Position numbers and translations under genes: made by a program. Shown here piece by piece: positions 7,839 through 15,747 of a stretch of DNA of 26,339 bases. Numbering within the stretch: position 1 is the first letter of the stretch; each line of letters starts with the position of its first letter. Below the pieces are notes generated by a model. It was not told the DNA's origin, searched no databases, and was given only the letters and a program-made list of their open reading frames with translations. Source of the stretch: an uncultured Clostridia bacterium (lineage in GTDB: Bacteria > Bacillota > Clostridia > Christensenellales > Aristaeellaceae); NCBI GenBank assembly GCA_934621485.1, contig CAKTUS010000036.1:1-26339 (forward strand), read 5' to 3'.

Positions 7839-8661
7839 AATGTTTCAAACCATGTTCAGCTATCACTTTATGGTGCGCGCGCTGGTGGTAGGCGTGCTGG
7901 TGTCCCTGTGCGCGGCTTTGCTGGGCGTGAGCTTGGTGCTAAAGCGCTATTCTATGATCGGCGACGGTTTAAGCCATGTCGGCTTTGGGTCGCTGGCTGT
8001 TGCCACGGCTCTGGGTCTGGCTCCCATGGCCGTTACCATTCCCGTGGTCGTGGTCGCCGCGTTTTTGTTGTTGCGCCTCAGCACCCGAGGGAAGCTGAAG
8101 GGCGATGCGGCCATTGCCATGATTTCCACCGGCGCATTGGCTGTAGGCGTCATTGTGCTGTCGTTAAGCACCGGCATGACCAGCGATGTGAACAATTATT
8201 TGTTTGGCAGCGTATTGGCCATGAGCGCGTCCGATGTTCGGCTGAGTGTGGCGCTGGCCTGCGTGGTGCTCGTGCTGTTTGTGCTGTTCTACCGGCGCAT
8301 CTTTTCCGTCACCTTTGACGAAACCTTTGCCCGGGCCGCCGGCTGGCACGCAGAGGGGATGAACATGCTGTTGGCCTTTTTAACGGCGGTTACCATTGTG
8401 TTGGGCATGCGAGTCATGGGCGCAATGCTGATTTCCAGCCTGGTCATTTTTCCCGCGCTTACCGCCATGCGGGTGTGCAAGAGCTTCCGTGGCGTTACGC
8501 TGTGCGCGGCTCTCATCTCCGTGGTTTGCTACTTTATCGGCCTGTGCCTCAGCTATCTGTTTTCCATTCCGGCCGGAGCCAGTGTGGTGGTGGTCAATAT
8601 TCTGGCTTTCTGTCTGTTTGCCGCTATCAATAAGGCGCGCACGCACCGGCTGCGCGCATAG
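7831..8661 (+). CDS. znuB: Metal (zinc) ABC transporter permease ZnuB-like
   Basis: Integral membrane subunit of the ABC-3 family. The ATG at 7831 is preceded by GGAGGG (7817-7822) inside znuC and gives a 276-residue protein, normal for the family; a longer in-frame extension upstream lies wholly within znuC and is rejected. Hydrophobic segments throughout are compatible with 7-8 transmembrane helices. The cytoplasmic coupling segment LKRYSMIGDGLSHVGFGSLA (about 37-56) and GMRVMGAMLISSLVIFPALTA (about 190-210) are ABC-3 hallmarks. Last gene of the operon; a stable hairpin follows 9 bp after the stop. Confidence 0.92.
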   Translation: MLEMFQTMFSYHFMVRALVVGVLVSLCAALLGVSLVLKRYSMIGDGLSHVGFGSLAVATALGLAPMAVTIPVVVVAAFLLLRLSTRGKLKGDAAIAMISTGALAVGVIVLSLSTGMTSDVNNYLFGSVLAMSASDVRLSVALACVVLVLFVLFYRRIFSVTFDETFARAAGWHAEGMNMLLAFLTAVTIVLGMRVMGAMLISSLVIFPALTAMRVCKSFRGVTLCAALISVVCYFIGLCLSYLFSIPAGASVVVVNILAFCLFAAINKARTHRLRA

Positions 8662-8670
8662 GATTTTCTC

Positions 8671-8709
8671 ATCTGAAAGGACCGCGCAAAATACGCGGCC
8701 CTTTCAGAT
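8671..8709. terminator. Hairpin between the converging znuB and FAD-oxidoreductase genes
   Basis: A 10-bp outer stem (ATCTGAAAGG/CCTTTCAGAT) and 5-bp inner stem (CCGCG/CGCGG) separated by one A/C mismatch enclose a 7-nt loop. It lies between two convergent transcription units and could serve both. Neither side has a clean T run directly after the stem, so termination efficiency is uncertain. A second, weaker hairpin follows at 8711-8730. The rest of 8731-8831 shows nothing I can name. Confidence 0.55.
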
Positions 8710-8831
8710 GCCGTGGGAACCTTCCCATGGCGTTTGTCAAATTTCATTTTTGTATCGAATCAAAGAAACCGTTTATCCGTTTGACTTGCAGTCTTTGAAT
8801 ACCCAAGCTAAGCCGAGCGGCTGCTTCTTGC

Positions 8832-10055
8832 TCATACATCCTGCCGGTGAAGCGTCGCTCCCTGTCCCTGCAACGCCTGCTGAAGCCCCTCCACAGGCAA
8901 ATCCTTTGCCGCTGTTCCGCCGGCTGCCATTTGCGCGGCGGCCACGCCGGCTGCCTGGCCGGTCAGCGCACACACGGGAATCACACGGGTTACTTCCCAG
9001 CCGATGCCTTCAGCGCTGACCATGCGGCCCGCTGCCAGCAGATTGGCGCAATCCGGATGATAGAGACAGCCAAATGGAATTTCATACCAGTCTCCTACCC
9101 GTTCAAAGTCTGCCGCCAGGCCGATGGAATCCGCCCGCGGCTGCCGGCAGTCCTTTTCTGAGAGAACATATGCGCCTTTCAGATGCCGCGTGGTACGCAA
9201 TTGCGGCATGGTAGGCAGCGCCACCACATCCCGCCGAGTGCGTTCTTCGCCCTTCACCTTTTCCAGCAGCATTTTGCGTCCGTCTAGCAGAAAGCGGGTG
9301 ATTTCCTCGTTGGTAACGCCCGCCGTCAAAGGATAGCCCTCCGGATGCCCCACGCCGTGCAAATCCGCGCCGCAGGCGCGCCATCGGCGCATGTCCATCG
9401 CCTTTTTCTTGGTGGAAATATCATTCCAGTGCGCCACCAGGGACAGATAGTTCTGGCCCAGTTCACAGGGCAAACCGGCCCGGACAAATAAATCCGCATC
9501 GCCGGTGGCGTCAATCACCACTTTGGCAGGATAGCATTCCCGGCCGCTCTTGCTTTCAGTAACAACGCCCATTACCCAGCCGTTGTCCACCACGGGAAGC
9601 GCCGCCTGAATATCCAGGCGCAGCTCTACGCCCTCTTTCAGCAAAAGCTCATCCAGTGCCAACTGGAACAAGGTGGGCGAAAAAAAGGTGCCATAGCGCC
9701 CGCCCACAGGATGCTGCTTTTCGGGACGCACCTTTGCCATCTCCACCGGTATGCTGCGGTCCTGCCAAATTTCCGGCAGGGTATCGTCTCCATAGCGAAT
9801 GGACAACCGAAGCAGTTCTTCCGCCAGGCCATACATCAGCTGATGTCCCTGGCCGTCGCACAGCGGTTCATACCAGCTAATCAAACCATTGGTTGCCAAA
9901 CCGCCCAACAGGGCCTGTTTTTCCAGCAAGAGTACCTGCGCACCCGCGCGACGCGCAGCGAGGGCGGCCGCGACTCCCGCGATACCGCCCCCCACAATCA
10001 GTACGTCCGTACTCTTGCGGATGGGCGTTTCAAGCCGTTCCACAAGCATATTCAT
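8832..10055 (-). CDS. FAD-dependent oxidoreductase (FAD_oxidored-type) of the sugar ABC operon
   Basis: The 407-residue protein opens with a Rossmann FAD-binding motif, DVLIVGGGIAGVAAALAARRAGA (17-39; GGGIAG at 22-27), followed by an acidic residue ending the second strand (LLLEK). VVIDATGDADLF (about 183-194) and the C-terminal ANLLAAGRMVSAEGIGWEVTR-type segment are typical of the FAD_oxidored (PF12831) flavoproteins often found with carbohydrate clusters. The substrate of this group is generally unknown. The start has AAGGA 10 bp upstream. It lies 28 bp downstream of the second permease gene and is probably the last gene of the importer operon, suggesting that it oxidises or reduces the imported compound. 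Confidence 0.8.
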   Translation of the reverse strand: MNMLVERLETPIRKSTDVLIVGGGIAGVAAALAARRAGAQVLLLEKQALLGGLATNGLISWYEPLCDGQGHQLMYGLAEELLRLSIRYGDDTLPEIWQDRSIPVEMAKVRPEKQHPVGGRYGTFFSPTLFQLALDELLLKEGVELRLDIQAALPVVDNGWVMGVVTESKSGRECYPAKVVIDATGDADLFVRAGLPCELGQNYLSLVAHWNDISTKKKAMDMRRWRACGADLHGVGHPEGYPLTAGVTNEEITRFLLDGRKMLLEKVKGEERTRRDVVALPTMPQLRTTRHLKGAYVLSEKDCRQPRADSIGLAADFERVGDWYEIPFGCLYHPDCANLLAAGRMVSAEGIGWEVTRVIPVCALTGQAAGVAAAQMAAGGTAAKDLPVEGLQQALQGQGATLHRQDV

Positions 10056-10083
10056 CTGTTTTTCATCCTTATTATGAATTTTT

Positions 10084-11163
10084 TCAGCCCTTCACAGCGC
10101 CAGCCGTCAGGCCGCTGATCATGTATTTCTGGAAGAATACAAACAACAGCACAATGGGAATGGAACCGGCCATGGAGAAGGCCATCAGCGCGCCGTAGTC
10201 GTGGGCATACTCGCCCAGGAAGCTTTGGGCCAGACCAACGGTAAGGGTCTTCATGCTGTTGCTGGTCATGATGGTCAGGGCCATGAGGAAGTCGTCCCAT
10301 GCGGACAGGAAAGTATAAATGCCAACCGCCACCAGGCCGGGCAGGGTCAGGGGCACCAGAATGGTAATCATGGTGCGCAGACGGCCTGCACCATCGATAC
10401 GCGCCGATTCATCCAAAGAGCGAGGCAGCGTATCAAAGAAGGAGCGCATCAGGGTAATGGCCAGGGGCAGCGCAAAGGTGGTGTCGGCCAGAATAACGCC
10501 GATGTAGGTATCCAGCATGTTCCAGCGCATGTAGAAGCCGTACAGAGAAATCAGGATGACCACAATGGGGAACATCTGCACAGACATGATGGTGGTTAAA
10601 ATGGCGTTCTTCCCCTTGAACTGATAACGCGAGAAAGCAAAACCGGCAGGCAGCGCAATGAGCAGCACCAGCAGCACCGTGCCGCCAGAGGTAACAAAGG
10701 AGTTGATGAAATATCGCACATACTCCGGCTTGGAGAACACCTTCACGTAGTTGTCAAAGCTGCTTTCGCCCGTCAGGCTCAGGGTGGGCGGAATCTTCAT
10801 AATGTGCGCGCTGGGCAGCAACGAAGAGATGGCCATCCAGTAGATGGGGAACAGCGTAATGACCAGCACCACAGCCAGCACCACATAGCGCAGCACCTTA
10901 GAGATACGGCGGGTGTGGTGGGCTACCTTGGTGTTCAGCCGCAGCTGCGTGCTGTAGGGAGCCAGAAAAATCAGCGCTGCAACGCCCACAAGCATCGGCA
11001 GCAGCAACAGCCAGGCGTGATTCAGGGTCAGGTTGCCGCCCGCTACCCGCAGCAGCGTGTACAGCGGAACCAGGATGGCCGCCCAGGCAATCAACTTCAC
11101 AATGGCCGTAATGCCCCAATCCCGGAGGGCGGTTTCGTCACACACGGTCCACTTCTGTGTCAT
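10084..11163 (-). CDS. Carbohydrate ABC transporter permease (MalG-type) with N-terminal membrane extension
   Basis: Inner-membrane permease of a CUT1-type importer. The start at 11163 (MTQKWTV) has AAAGGAGG 8 bp upstream; the open frame extends further into the preceding permease gene but without a ribosome site. The C-terminal 270 residues are a standard MalG-like domain: LFPIYWMAISSLLP after the first core helix, and the ATPase-coupling EAA-type loop LDESARIDGAGRLRT. The protein is 359 residues, about 80 longer than usual. The extra N-terminal part (1-88) contains two additional hydrophobic segments (about 18-42 and 49-70). It sits 14 bp after the first permease. No ATPase gene is present in the operon. 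Confidence 0.88.
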   Translation of the reverse strand: MTQKWTVCDETALRDWGITAIVKLIAWAAILVPLYTLLRVAGGNLTLNHAWLLLLPMLVGVAALIFLAPYSTQLRLNTKVAHHTRRISKVLRYVVLAVVLVITLFPIYWMAISSLLPSAHIMKIPPTLSLTGESSFDNYVKVFSKPEYVRYFINSFVTSGGTVLLVLLIALPAGFAFSRYQFKGKNAILTTIMSVQMFPIVVILISLYGFYMRWNMLDTYIGVILADTTFALPLAITLMRSFFDTLPRSLDESARIDGAGRLRTMITILVPLTLPGLVAVGIYTFLSAWDDFLMALTIMTSNSMKTLTVGLAQSFLGEYAHDYGALMAFSMAGSIPIVLLFVFFQKYMISGLTAGAVKG

Positions 11164-11177
11164 GTTTCCCGCCTCCT

Positions 11178-12200
11178 TTACTGATAGTCCGTAGCAGTAC
11201 GCTCGGACAGCTTGTTGGAAATCATGGTAATGATGAACAGAATCACCAGCCATAGCACGCCGATCGCTGCGCCGCGGCCAAACTCATAGTTCTTAAACGC
11301 TTCCTGATAAGCGGCAATGGACAGGGTCATGGTGCCCGTGGTGCTGCCCGTGCCGGCCAGGTTGGCAATAATGGTGTACATCTGGAAATTGTTCATGATG
11401 GCAATCCAGGTGGAGGTAATCAGCACAGGGCGAATGGCGGGAATGGTTACATGGCGGAAGGTTTGCACGGCGTTGGCGCCGTCGATACGGGCAGCTTCCT
11501 CAATGGAGGAATCCACCGATTGCAAACCAGCCAGCAGCATGACCATCATGTAGGGCATCTGCCGCCACACAGAGGCCATCACAATGGAAGCGCGGGCGCG
11601 GCCCACGGTTTCCAGCCAGCTGAGCTGCGTTGTGCCGGTGAACTGGAACAGATTCAGCAGGTAGTTAATTACGCCGCCATCCTGGTTAAGCATCAGGCGC
11701 CACACAATGGCCACCACAACCGACGGAATGGTCCAGGGAATCAGCAGCACGCCGCGGAAAAGCCCTCGCCCTTTGATTTTGCTGTTTAACAGCAGGGCGA
11801 TGGTCATGCCCAAAGCCAGCTGAATAATGACGGTGAAGAACACGAATACGATGGTATTTACAAAATACGTCACGAAATCGCTTTTCCAAAAATCCTTATC
11901 ATTGAAAAGCTTCCGATAATTCTTAAAGTTATTCCACTTCAGGTTGCTCAGCGAGGAAATATCCTCCTCACCGGAAACCACCGCGCTGATGGAAGTGGGG
12001 TTGATGTTGAAAACATCCTTGCGGATATCCGCCAGCTTGTAGTTGAAAAAACTGATATAAATGCCTTTGAGAATCGGGAGCGCGATAACAACGCACAGTA
12101 CGATAATGGCAGGTACTGTCAGCGCAAAGCCGAACCAGCTGTCCGCCCGCGCGCGGCGGGAGACCTTCGGCTTCTTGGAGGTGAGATTGTTTGCCTGCAT
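11178..12200 (-). CDS. Carbohydrate ABC transporter permease (MalF-type)
   Basis: First membrane subunit of the importer. I place the start at 12200 (MQANNLTS), preceded by GAAAGGGGA; the upstream in-frame Met at 12236 lacks a ribosome site. The 340-residue protein has a basic cytoplasmic N-terminus, a first helix around 21-43, a long external loop with an FKNYRKLF-type segment before the second helix, and the EAA-type coupling loop EEAARIDGANAVQTFRHVTIP. Followed after 14 bp by the second permease. Upstream is a strong hairpin separating it from the binding-protein gene. Confidence 0.88.
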   Translation of the reverse strand: MQANNLTSKKPKVSRRARADSWFGFALTVPAIIVLCVVIALPILKGIYISFFNYKLADIRKDVFNINPTSISAVVSGEEDISSLSNLKWNNFKNYRKLFNDKDFWKSDFVTYFVNTIVFVFFTVIIQLALGMTIALLLNSKIKGRGLFRGVLLIPWTIPSVVVAIVWRLMLNQDGGVINYLLNLFQFTGTTQLSWLETVGRARASIVMASVWRQMPYMMVMLLAGLQSVDSSIEEAARIDGANAVQTFRHVTIPAIRPVLITSTWIAIMNNFQMYTIIANLAGTGSTTGTMTLSIAAYQEAFKNYEFGRGAAIGVLWLVILFIITMISNKLSERTATDYQ

Positions 12201-12281
12201 GACGGCGCTTCCCCTTTCAGTACAAAACCTTTTCAAAATAGGCCGAAAATGACCAATGGAATCGGAAAATAGGAATGGGAA

Positions 12282-12307
12282 ACGGGGGCGGGCAAGCCCG
12301 CCCCCGT
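12282..12307 (-). terminator. Strong intercistronic hairpin (attenuator) between binding protein and permeases
   Basis: A perfect 12-bp GC-rich inverted repeat, ACGGGGGCGGGC (12282-12293) and GCCCGCCCCCGT (12296-12307), separated by AA. On the minus strand it lies 19 bp after the binding-protein stop and is followed by pyrimidine-rich sequence. Placement between a binding protein and its permeases is the classic arrangement for partial termination or 3' mRNA protection, giving binding protein in excess. Confidence 0.7.
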
Positions 12308-12326
12308 CAAAGTGTTGGAAAGGTCA

Positions 12327-13580
12327 TTAGTCTTCGTAGATTTCGGAAACAGCTTCCTGCAGATTATCGGCAGCTTCCTGAGCGGTAGCGCCCTGAGCCA
12401 GAGCGGTCAGCGCATCCACAAACTTGGCCTCAGCTTCCATGAAGTGACCGTCGATAGGCAGAGGACGAGCGCTGTTCATGGCTTCCACATAGGTAGCGGT
12501 GGTTTCGCTCACGTCGGCGAACACTTCGGCGTTCACGCTGGCGCGGGTGCTCATCTTGCCCTGGCCGCCCTTGTAGAAGATATCGATAACCTTAGCGCCG
12601 CTCATGTATTCCAGGAAGCGGGCCACGGCGGGCATCTTTTCGTCGGGCACGGAATTGAAGGTGATCAGGTAGTGGTTGATGGCGTAGCCGGAGGAACCGG
12701 GGATGGTCATCACGCCAAAGTTGTTGTAGAATTCTTCTTCATTCTCAGCGGCGGCGGCAGCGGTGCCGATGGTAGCTTCCAGATCCCAGTAGAAGCCAAT
12801 CTTGCCCTGGCCAAACAGGTTGCGCAGATCCTTGAAGGAATAGCCAACGGTGGAGGTGACCTTATCGTCGATCAGGGATTTGATGCACTCGAAAGCCTTC
12901 ACGGCGTTCTCGCTGTTCAGCGCCAGGTTGCCCTCGGCGTCGCGATAGTCGGCGCCGTAAGCCCACAGGATGGGCAGAATGTTGTAGCCTTCGCCGGCTT
13001 CCACGCCGTTGCTGTTGGGGATAGCCAGGCCGTAGATGTCGTCGCCCAGAGCGGAAACCTTGCGGGCGTCCTCAATCAGTTCTTCCCAAGTGGTGGGCAG
13101 AGTTTCGATGCCGGCTTCCTTCAGCAGGGCCTTGTTGTAGTACACGGCGTAGGTGTTGGCAAACCAGGGCATAGCCACCATGGCGCCGTCCTCGGTCACG
13201 CCGTCCAGCGCGGCCTGGCTGTAATCGGCCAGAACTTCCTCGCTGATGTAGGGCTTAATATCTTTCACAACGCCCAGCTCCAGGAACTGAGGCAGCCACT
13301 CGGCCTTGATGTGGGCCACGTCAGGAGCGTTGCCGGCGGTAGCGGCAACCAGCAGCTGATCCAGATACTGCGCATAGGGGTTGGTCTGGGAATAATCCAC
13401 CACGATGTCGGGGTTATCCGCCATGAAAGCGTCGGCAGAACCGCCGTAGACGGGAAGCAGCTTTTCCTCGGCCAGAGCCCAGGAAGTCCAGGAGATGGTG
13501 GTTTTTTCTTCGGCAGCGGCAACCGCGCTCAGGGAGGCGATCATCATAACTGCGAGGAGAAAAGCAACAAATTTCTTCAT
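12327..13580 (-). CDS. Sugar-type ABC transporter extracellular substrate-binding protein
   Basis: Ligand-binding component of the CUT1-type importer (solute-binding family 1 fold). The start at 13580 (MKKFVAFLL...) has AAAGG 12 bp upstream and gives a 417-residue protein with a clear signal peptide ending A-V-A-A-A (about residue 23). ISWTSWA, DYSQTNPYAQYLDQLLVAAT, APDVAHI, MPWFANTYAVYYNKALLKEAG and PTTWEELIEDA are the usual segments of sugar-binding proteins. There is no cysteine at the cleavage site, so it is not an obvious lipoprotein. The ligand cannot be read from the sequence; the neighbouring operon suggests a sugar acid, its lactone or a glycoside. Confidence 0.9.
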   Translation of the reverse strand: MKKFVAFLLAVMMIASLSAVAAAEEKTTISWTSWALAEEKLLPVYGGSADAFMADNPDIVVDYSQTNPYAQYLDQLLVAATAGNAPDVAHIKAEWLPQFLELGVVKDIKPYISEEVLADYSQAALDGVTEDGAMVAMPWFANTYAVYYNKALLKEAGIETLPTTWEELIEDARKVSALGDDIYGLAIPNSNGVEAGEGYNILPILWAYGADYRDAEGNLALNSENAVKAFECIKSLIDDKVTSTVGYSFKDLRNLFGQGKIGFYWDLEATIGTAAAAAENEEEFYNNFGVMTIPGSSGYAINHYLITFNSVPDEKMPAVARFLEYMSGAKVIDIFYKGGQGKMSTRASVNAEVFADVSETTATYVEAMNSARPLPIDGHFMEAEAKFVDALTALAQGATAQEAADNLQEAVSEIYED

Positions 13581-13650
13581 GTTTCGTATCCGCCTTTCTG
13601 AAATGATTTGTTTGAAAGAAGGTCTCACTTTTTCCTTCCTTCATTTCTAT

Positions 13651-13678
13651 ATCTTATCATAAGCCAGGTTTGCTTCAA
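13651..13678 (-). promoter_or_regulatory. Candidate promoter of the ABC-importer operon
   Basis: On the minus strand TTGAAG (13678-13673) and TAAGAT (13656-13651) are 16 bp apart, about 70 bp upstream of the binding-protein start. An overlapping TATGAT could serve as -10 instead. Both are partial matches, so the position is tentative. A promoter is expected here because a terminator closes the preceding operon just upstream. Confidence 0.3.
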
Positions 13679-13711
13679 CTGCCAGTCCAATTCCTTGTTC
13701 GTGGTTTTGGC

Positions 13712-13752
13712 AAAAATAGTATTGCATTTTTCAAAACGGAATGTTATACTAT
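13712..13752 (-). terminator. Intrinsic terminator at the end of the catabolic operon
   Basis: On the minus strand ATAGTAT (13752-13746) pairs with ATACTAT (13722-13716), with a further 4-bp CATT/AATG stem inside, and is followed immediately by a T run. The stem overlaps the stop codon of the DUF2877 gene. It separates the eight-gene catabolic operon from the importer operon downstream, which therefore needs its own promoter. Confidence 0.6.
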
Positions 13753-14486
13753 TCATTTTCGTTCAACGCCATTTTCCGAACACCAAACAGCATATCGCTG
13801 CCCGAGGTTGCGCCCACGTTCAGCAAGTTCCGTATGCTTTCCGTCAGGTCGCTTTTGCCAAAAAGCGCGGCCATCAGCGCGTGTAGCGGTTCGCCGAAAT
13901 AGCCTTCCTGCGCCAAGCGCAGATACCGCGCGCTTACATCGGTGGTAACCGTCAAGTCGCTCAGCGTAAAGGGCACGGGCTTGCCCAGGGCACGGCACAG
14001 GGCCATCGCCCCTACGCAAGCATCGTCGAAGGATGGGGTCAGCCCGCCGCCAAGGCCCAGAAACGCCTGCGCATTGCCGTTTTCCAGCGCCTTTTCCGCC
14101 TTGGCTCTAAGCCGGGGCGGCAGCCGGTCCCACCCGGTGGGAATGGCCTGCGTCGCCCGCAAAAAAGCCTGCCAGTCCGGCTTTCCAGGCAGTGGCTCCA
14201 TTCGCCCGTTCCAAGCGCCGTCCGGCGACCATTCCAAGAACGCGCCGTTTAGCCACAGGCCCGTTTCCGTCAGGCAAACCGGCATGCCCACTTCCAGCCC
14301 GGCCAGCCTTTCGCAAGGCAGGCACAGACTGTCTGGCAAACGCGGCAATCCCGGCGCTGCCAACACCAGCATGCGCTGCTCCCCCGCCGTTTCGAGCAGC
14401 ACGTTGACCACCCGCTGAAATACCGAATGAACCGTGCCTTGGCAGGGAAAACGCCATGCCGGCGTCAGCCGTGCCGTTTGCTTCAT
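13749..14486 (-). CDS. DUF2877 protein, AllH (YlbF)-like subunit
   Basis: Belongs to the DUF2877 family, whose E. coli member YlbF is assigned as AllH, one of three proteins of oxamate carbamoyltransferase. The 245-residue protein shows the family's conserved blocks: GLGGGLTPSFDD (144-155), TTDVSARYLRLAQEGYFGEP, and LLNVGATSGSDML near the C-terminus. The start overlaps the stop of the preceding kinase gene by 4 bp (ATGA), so the two are probably translationally coupled. Last gene of the operon. Co-occurrence with FdrA and DUF1116 proteins argues for one complex; the actual acyl substrate here may differ from that in E. coli. Confidence 0.85.
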   Translation of the reverse strand: MKQTARLTPAWRFPCQGTVHSVFQRVVNVLLETAGEQRMLVLAAPGLPRLPDSLCLPCERLAGLEVGMPVCLTETGLWLNGAFLEWSPDGAWNGRMEPLPGKPDWQAFLRATQAIPTGWDRLPPRLRAKAEKALENGNAQAFLGLGGGLTPSFDDACVGAMALCRALGKPVPFTLSDLTVTTDVSARYLRLAQEGYFGEPLHALMAALFGKSDLTESIRNLLNVGATSGSDMLFGVRKMALNENE

Positions 14487-15661
14487 GCCTGGTTCAACAC
14501 CTTTACACAGCCCCTAGCCACCATGAGTTCCTCATTGGTTTCCAGAGCCCAGATTTCCACGCCGCTGTCGGGCGCGCTGATGCGTCCCTCATAGCCGCGC
14601 CGGTTCAGCGCGGGATCCAGCTTTGCGTTGATAAAGCCCAAATGGTCCGCCACGCGTTGGCGCAAAGCAGCGTCGTTCAGGCCGATGCCGCCGGTGAAGG
14701 CTATGGCGTCCACCCCGCCCAGATAGGCGGTATACATGCCGATATAGCCCACAATTTCATCCGCGAAGGCCGCAATGGCCAGTTCCGCCCGTGGATTGCC
14801 CTGCGCGGCCGCTTCCTGCACCTGGCGCATATCGTTGCTCACGCCGCTAACGCCCAGAAAGCCGCCCTGAGTGGACAGCGCCTTTAAGGCGTTATCCAGG
14901 CTGCCCAGTTCCTTCACGAGCACCGGCAGCATGAATACATCCATATCGCCTACCCGGTTGTTATGGAAAATGCCGCTTTGGGGAGTTGCACCCATGGAAG
15001 CCGCCACGCTCTTACCATTCGCAATGGCGCACAGTGAGCTGGAGCCGCCCAGGTGCACGCTGATAACCCGTTTGGCCTCGGGCGCTTCCCGAGCCATTTT
15101 CCAGGCGATATAGCTGTGGCTGGAGCCATGGAAGCCATAGCGGCGCAGGCCATACTTTTCCACCCACTCGTAGGGGATGCCGTAAATGGCCCTTTCCAGC
15201 GGCATGGTTTGATGGAAAGCCGTTTCAAAGCAGGCCACCTGCGGCAGCGTGGGATGCTTTGCCCGCACGCTCTTCATCATAGCCAGATATACCGGGTTGT
15301 GAGCCGGGGCCAGAGGCACCATCTTTTCCATTTCCGCAATGAGCGCATCGTCAATCAGGTGGGAGCCGGATACGGAGCCTCCGTGTACCGCCTTATATCC
15401 TACTGCATCCAAAGTGCTCATGTCTACTGGTATCTTTAACCTGCCCATACTTTCCATGCACAGGTCCAGGGCGTCGGCATGAGTTTTGCATACGCAGCCG
15501 CCTTTTTCTTCCTCGCCTGCAGCTGTTTTCACCACATATTTGCCCTGTGAGCCAATGCTTTCCACGCCGCCGGTGGCCAGCAGATTTTCGCTTTCTCCCA
15601 TTTCGTACAGCTTGAACTTGAAGCTGGTGGACCCCAGGTTGAGAACCAGAATACGCCGCAT
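14483..15661 (-). CDS. Divergent acetate-kinase-family (acyl/carbamoyl phosphate) kinase
   Basis: ASKHA-fold kinase of the acetate/propionate kinase family, 392 residues, starting at the ATG with AAGGAGG 9 bp upstream. Recognisable blocks are ILVLNLGSTSFKFKLYE (4-20), AVHGG (91-95), APAHNP (118-123), CFETAFHQTMP (144-154), YGFHGSSH (175-182) and FTGGIG (322-327). Aligned by eye to Methanosarcina acetate kinase, H121, H178 and R236 match H123, H180 and R241. However R91 is K90, L122 of the acyl pocket is A120, D148 is E146, N211 is G206, and E384 is L328. So it probably makes ATP from an acyl phosphate that is not acetyl phosphate. It sits between AllG- and AllH-like genes, where E. coli has a carbamate kinase nearby. 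Confidence 0.85.
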   Translation of the reverse strand: MRRILVLNLGSTSFKFKLYEMGESENLLATGGVESIGSQGKYVVKTAAGEEEKGGCVCKTHADALDLCMESMGRLKIPVDMSTLDAVGYKAVHGGSVSGSHLIDDALIAEMEKMVPLAPAHNPVYLAMMKSVRAKHPTLPQVACFETAFHQTMPLERAIYGIPYEWVEKYGLRRYGFHGSSHSYIAWKMAREAPEAKRVISVHLGGSSSLCAIANGKSVAASMGATPQSGIFHNNRVGDMDVFMLPVLVKELGSLDNALKALSTQGGFLGVSGVSNDMRQVQEAAAQGNPRAELAIAAFADEIVGYIGMYTAYLGGVDAIAFTGGIGLNDAALRQRVADHLGFINAKLDPALNRRGYEGRISAPDSGVEIWALETNEELMVARGCVKVLNQA

Positions 15662-15692
15662 GATGAAAAACCTCCTTGATAATGAACAAAAA

Positions 15693-15731
15693 CAGCTGCG
15701 ACGCTCACGAAAACGGTTTGCGCCGCAGCTG
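15693..15731 (-). other. Intercistronic hairpin between DUF1116 and kinase genes
   Basis: CAGCTGCG (15693-15700) and CGCAGCTG (15724-15731) form an 8-bp stem with a 23-nt loop, in the only sizeable gap (86 bp) in the FdrA-AllG-kinase-AllH segment. There is no T run after it on the minus strand, so it more likely affects mRNA processing or relative expression than termination. Confidence 0.4.
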
Positions 15732-15747
15732 CGGGGATGGGTCTGGG

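Noticed and set aside
12312..13601. 429-residue plus-strand open frame
   Set aside because: Antisense to the sugar-binding protein, whose signal peptide and family motifs are unambiguous.
14483..15661. Carbamate kinase, as expected beside AllFGH-type genes
   Set aside because: The sequence carries acetate-kinase-family blocks (HGG, FHQTMP, YGFHGSSH, FTGGIG), not the amino-acid-kinase fold of ArcC. Butyrate kinase was also considered, but the acetate-kinase blocks fit better.
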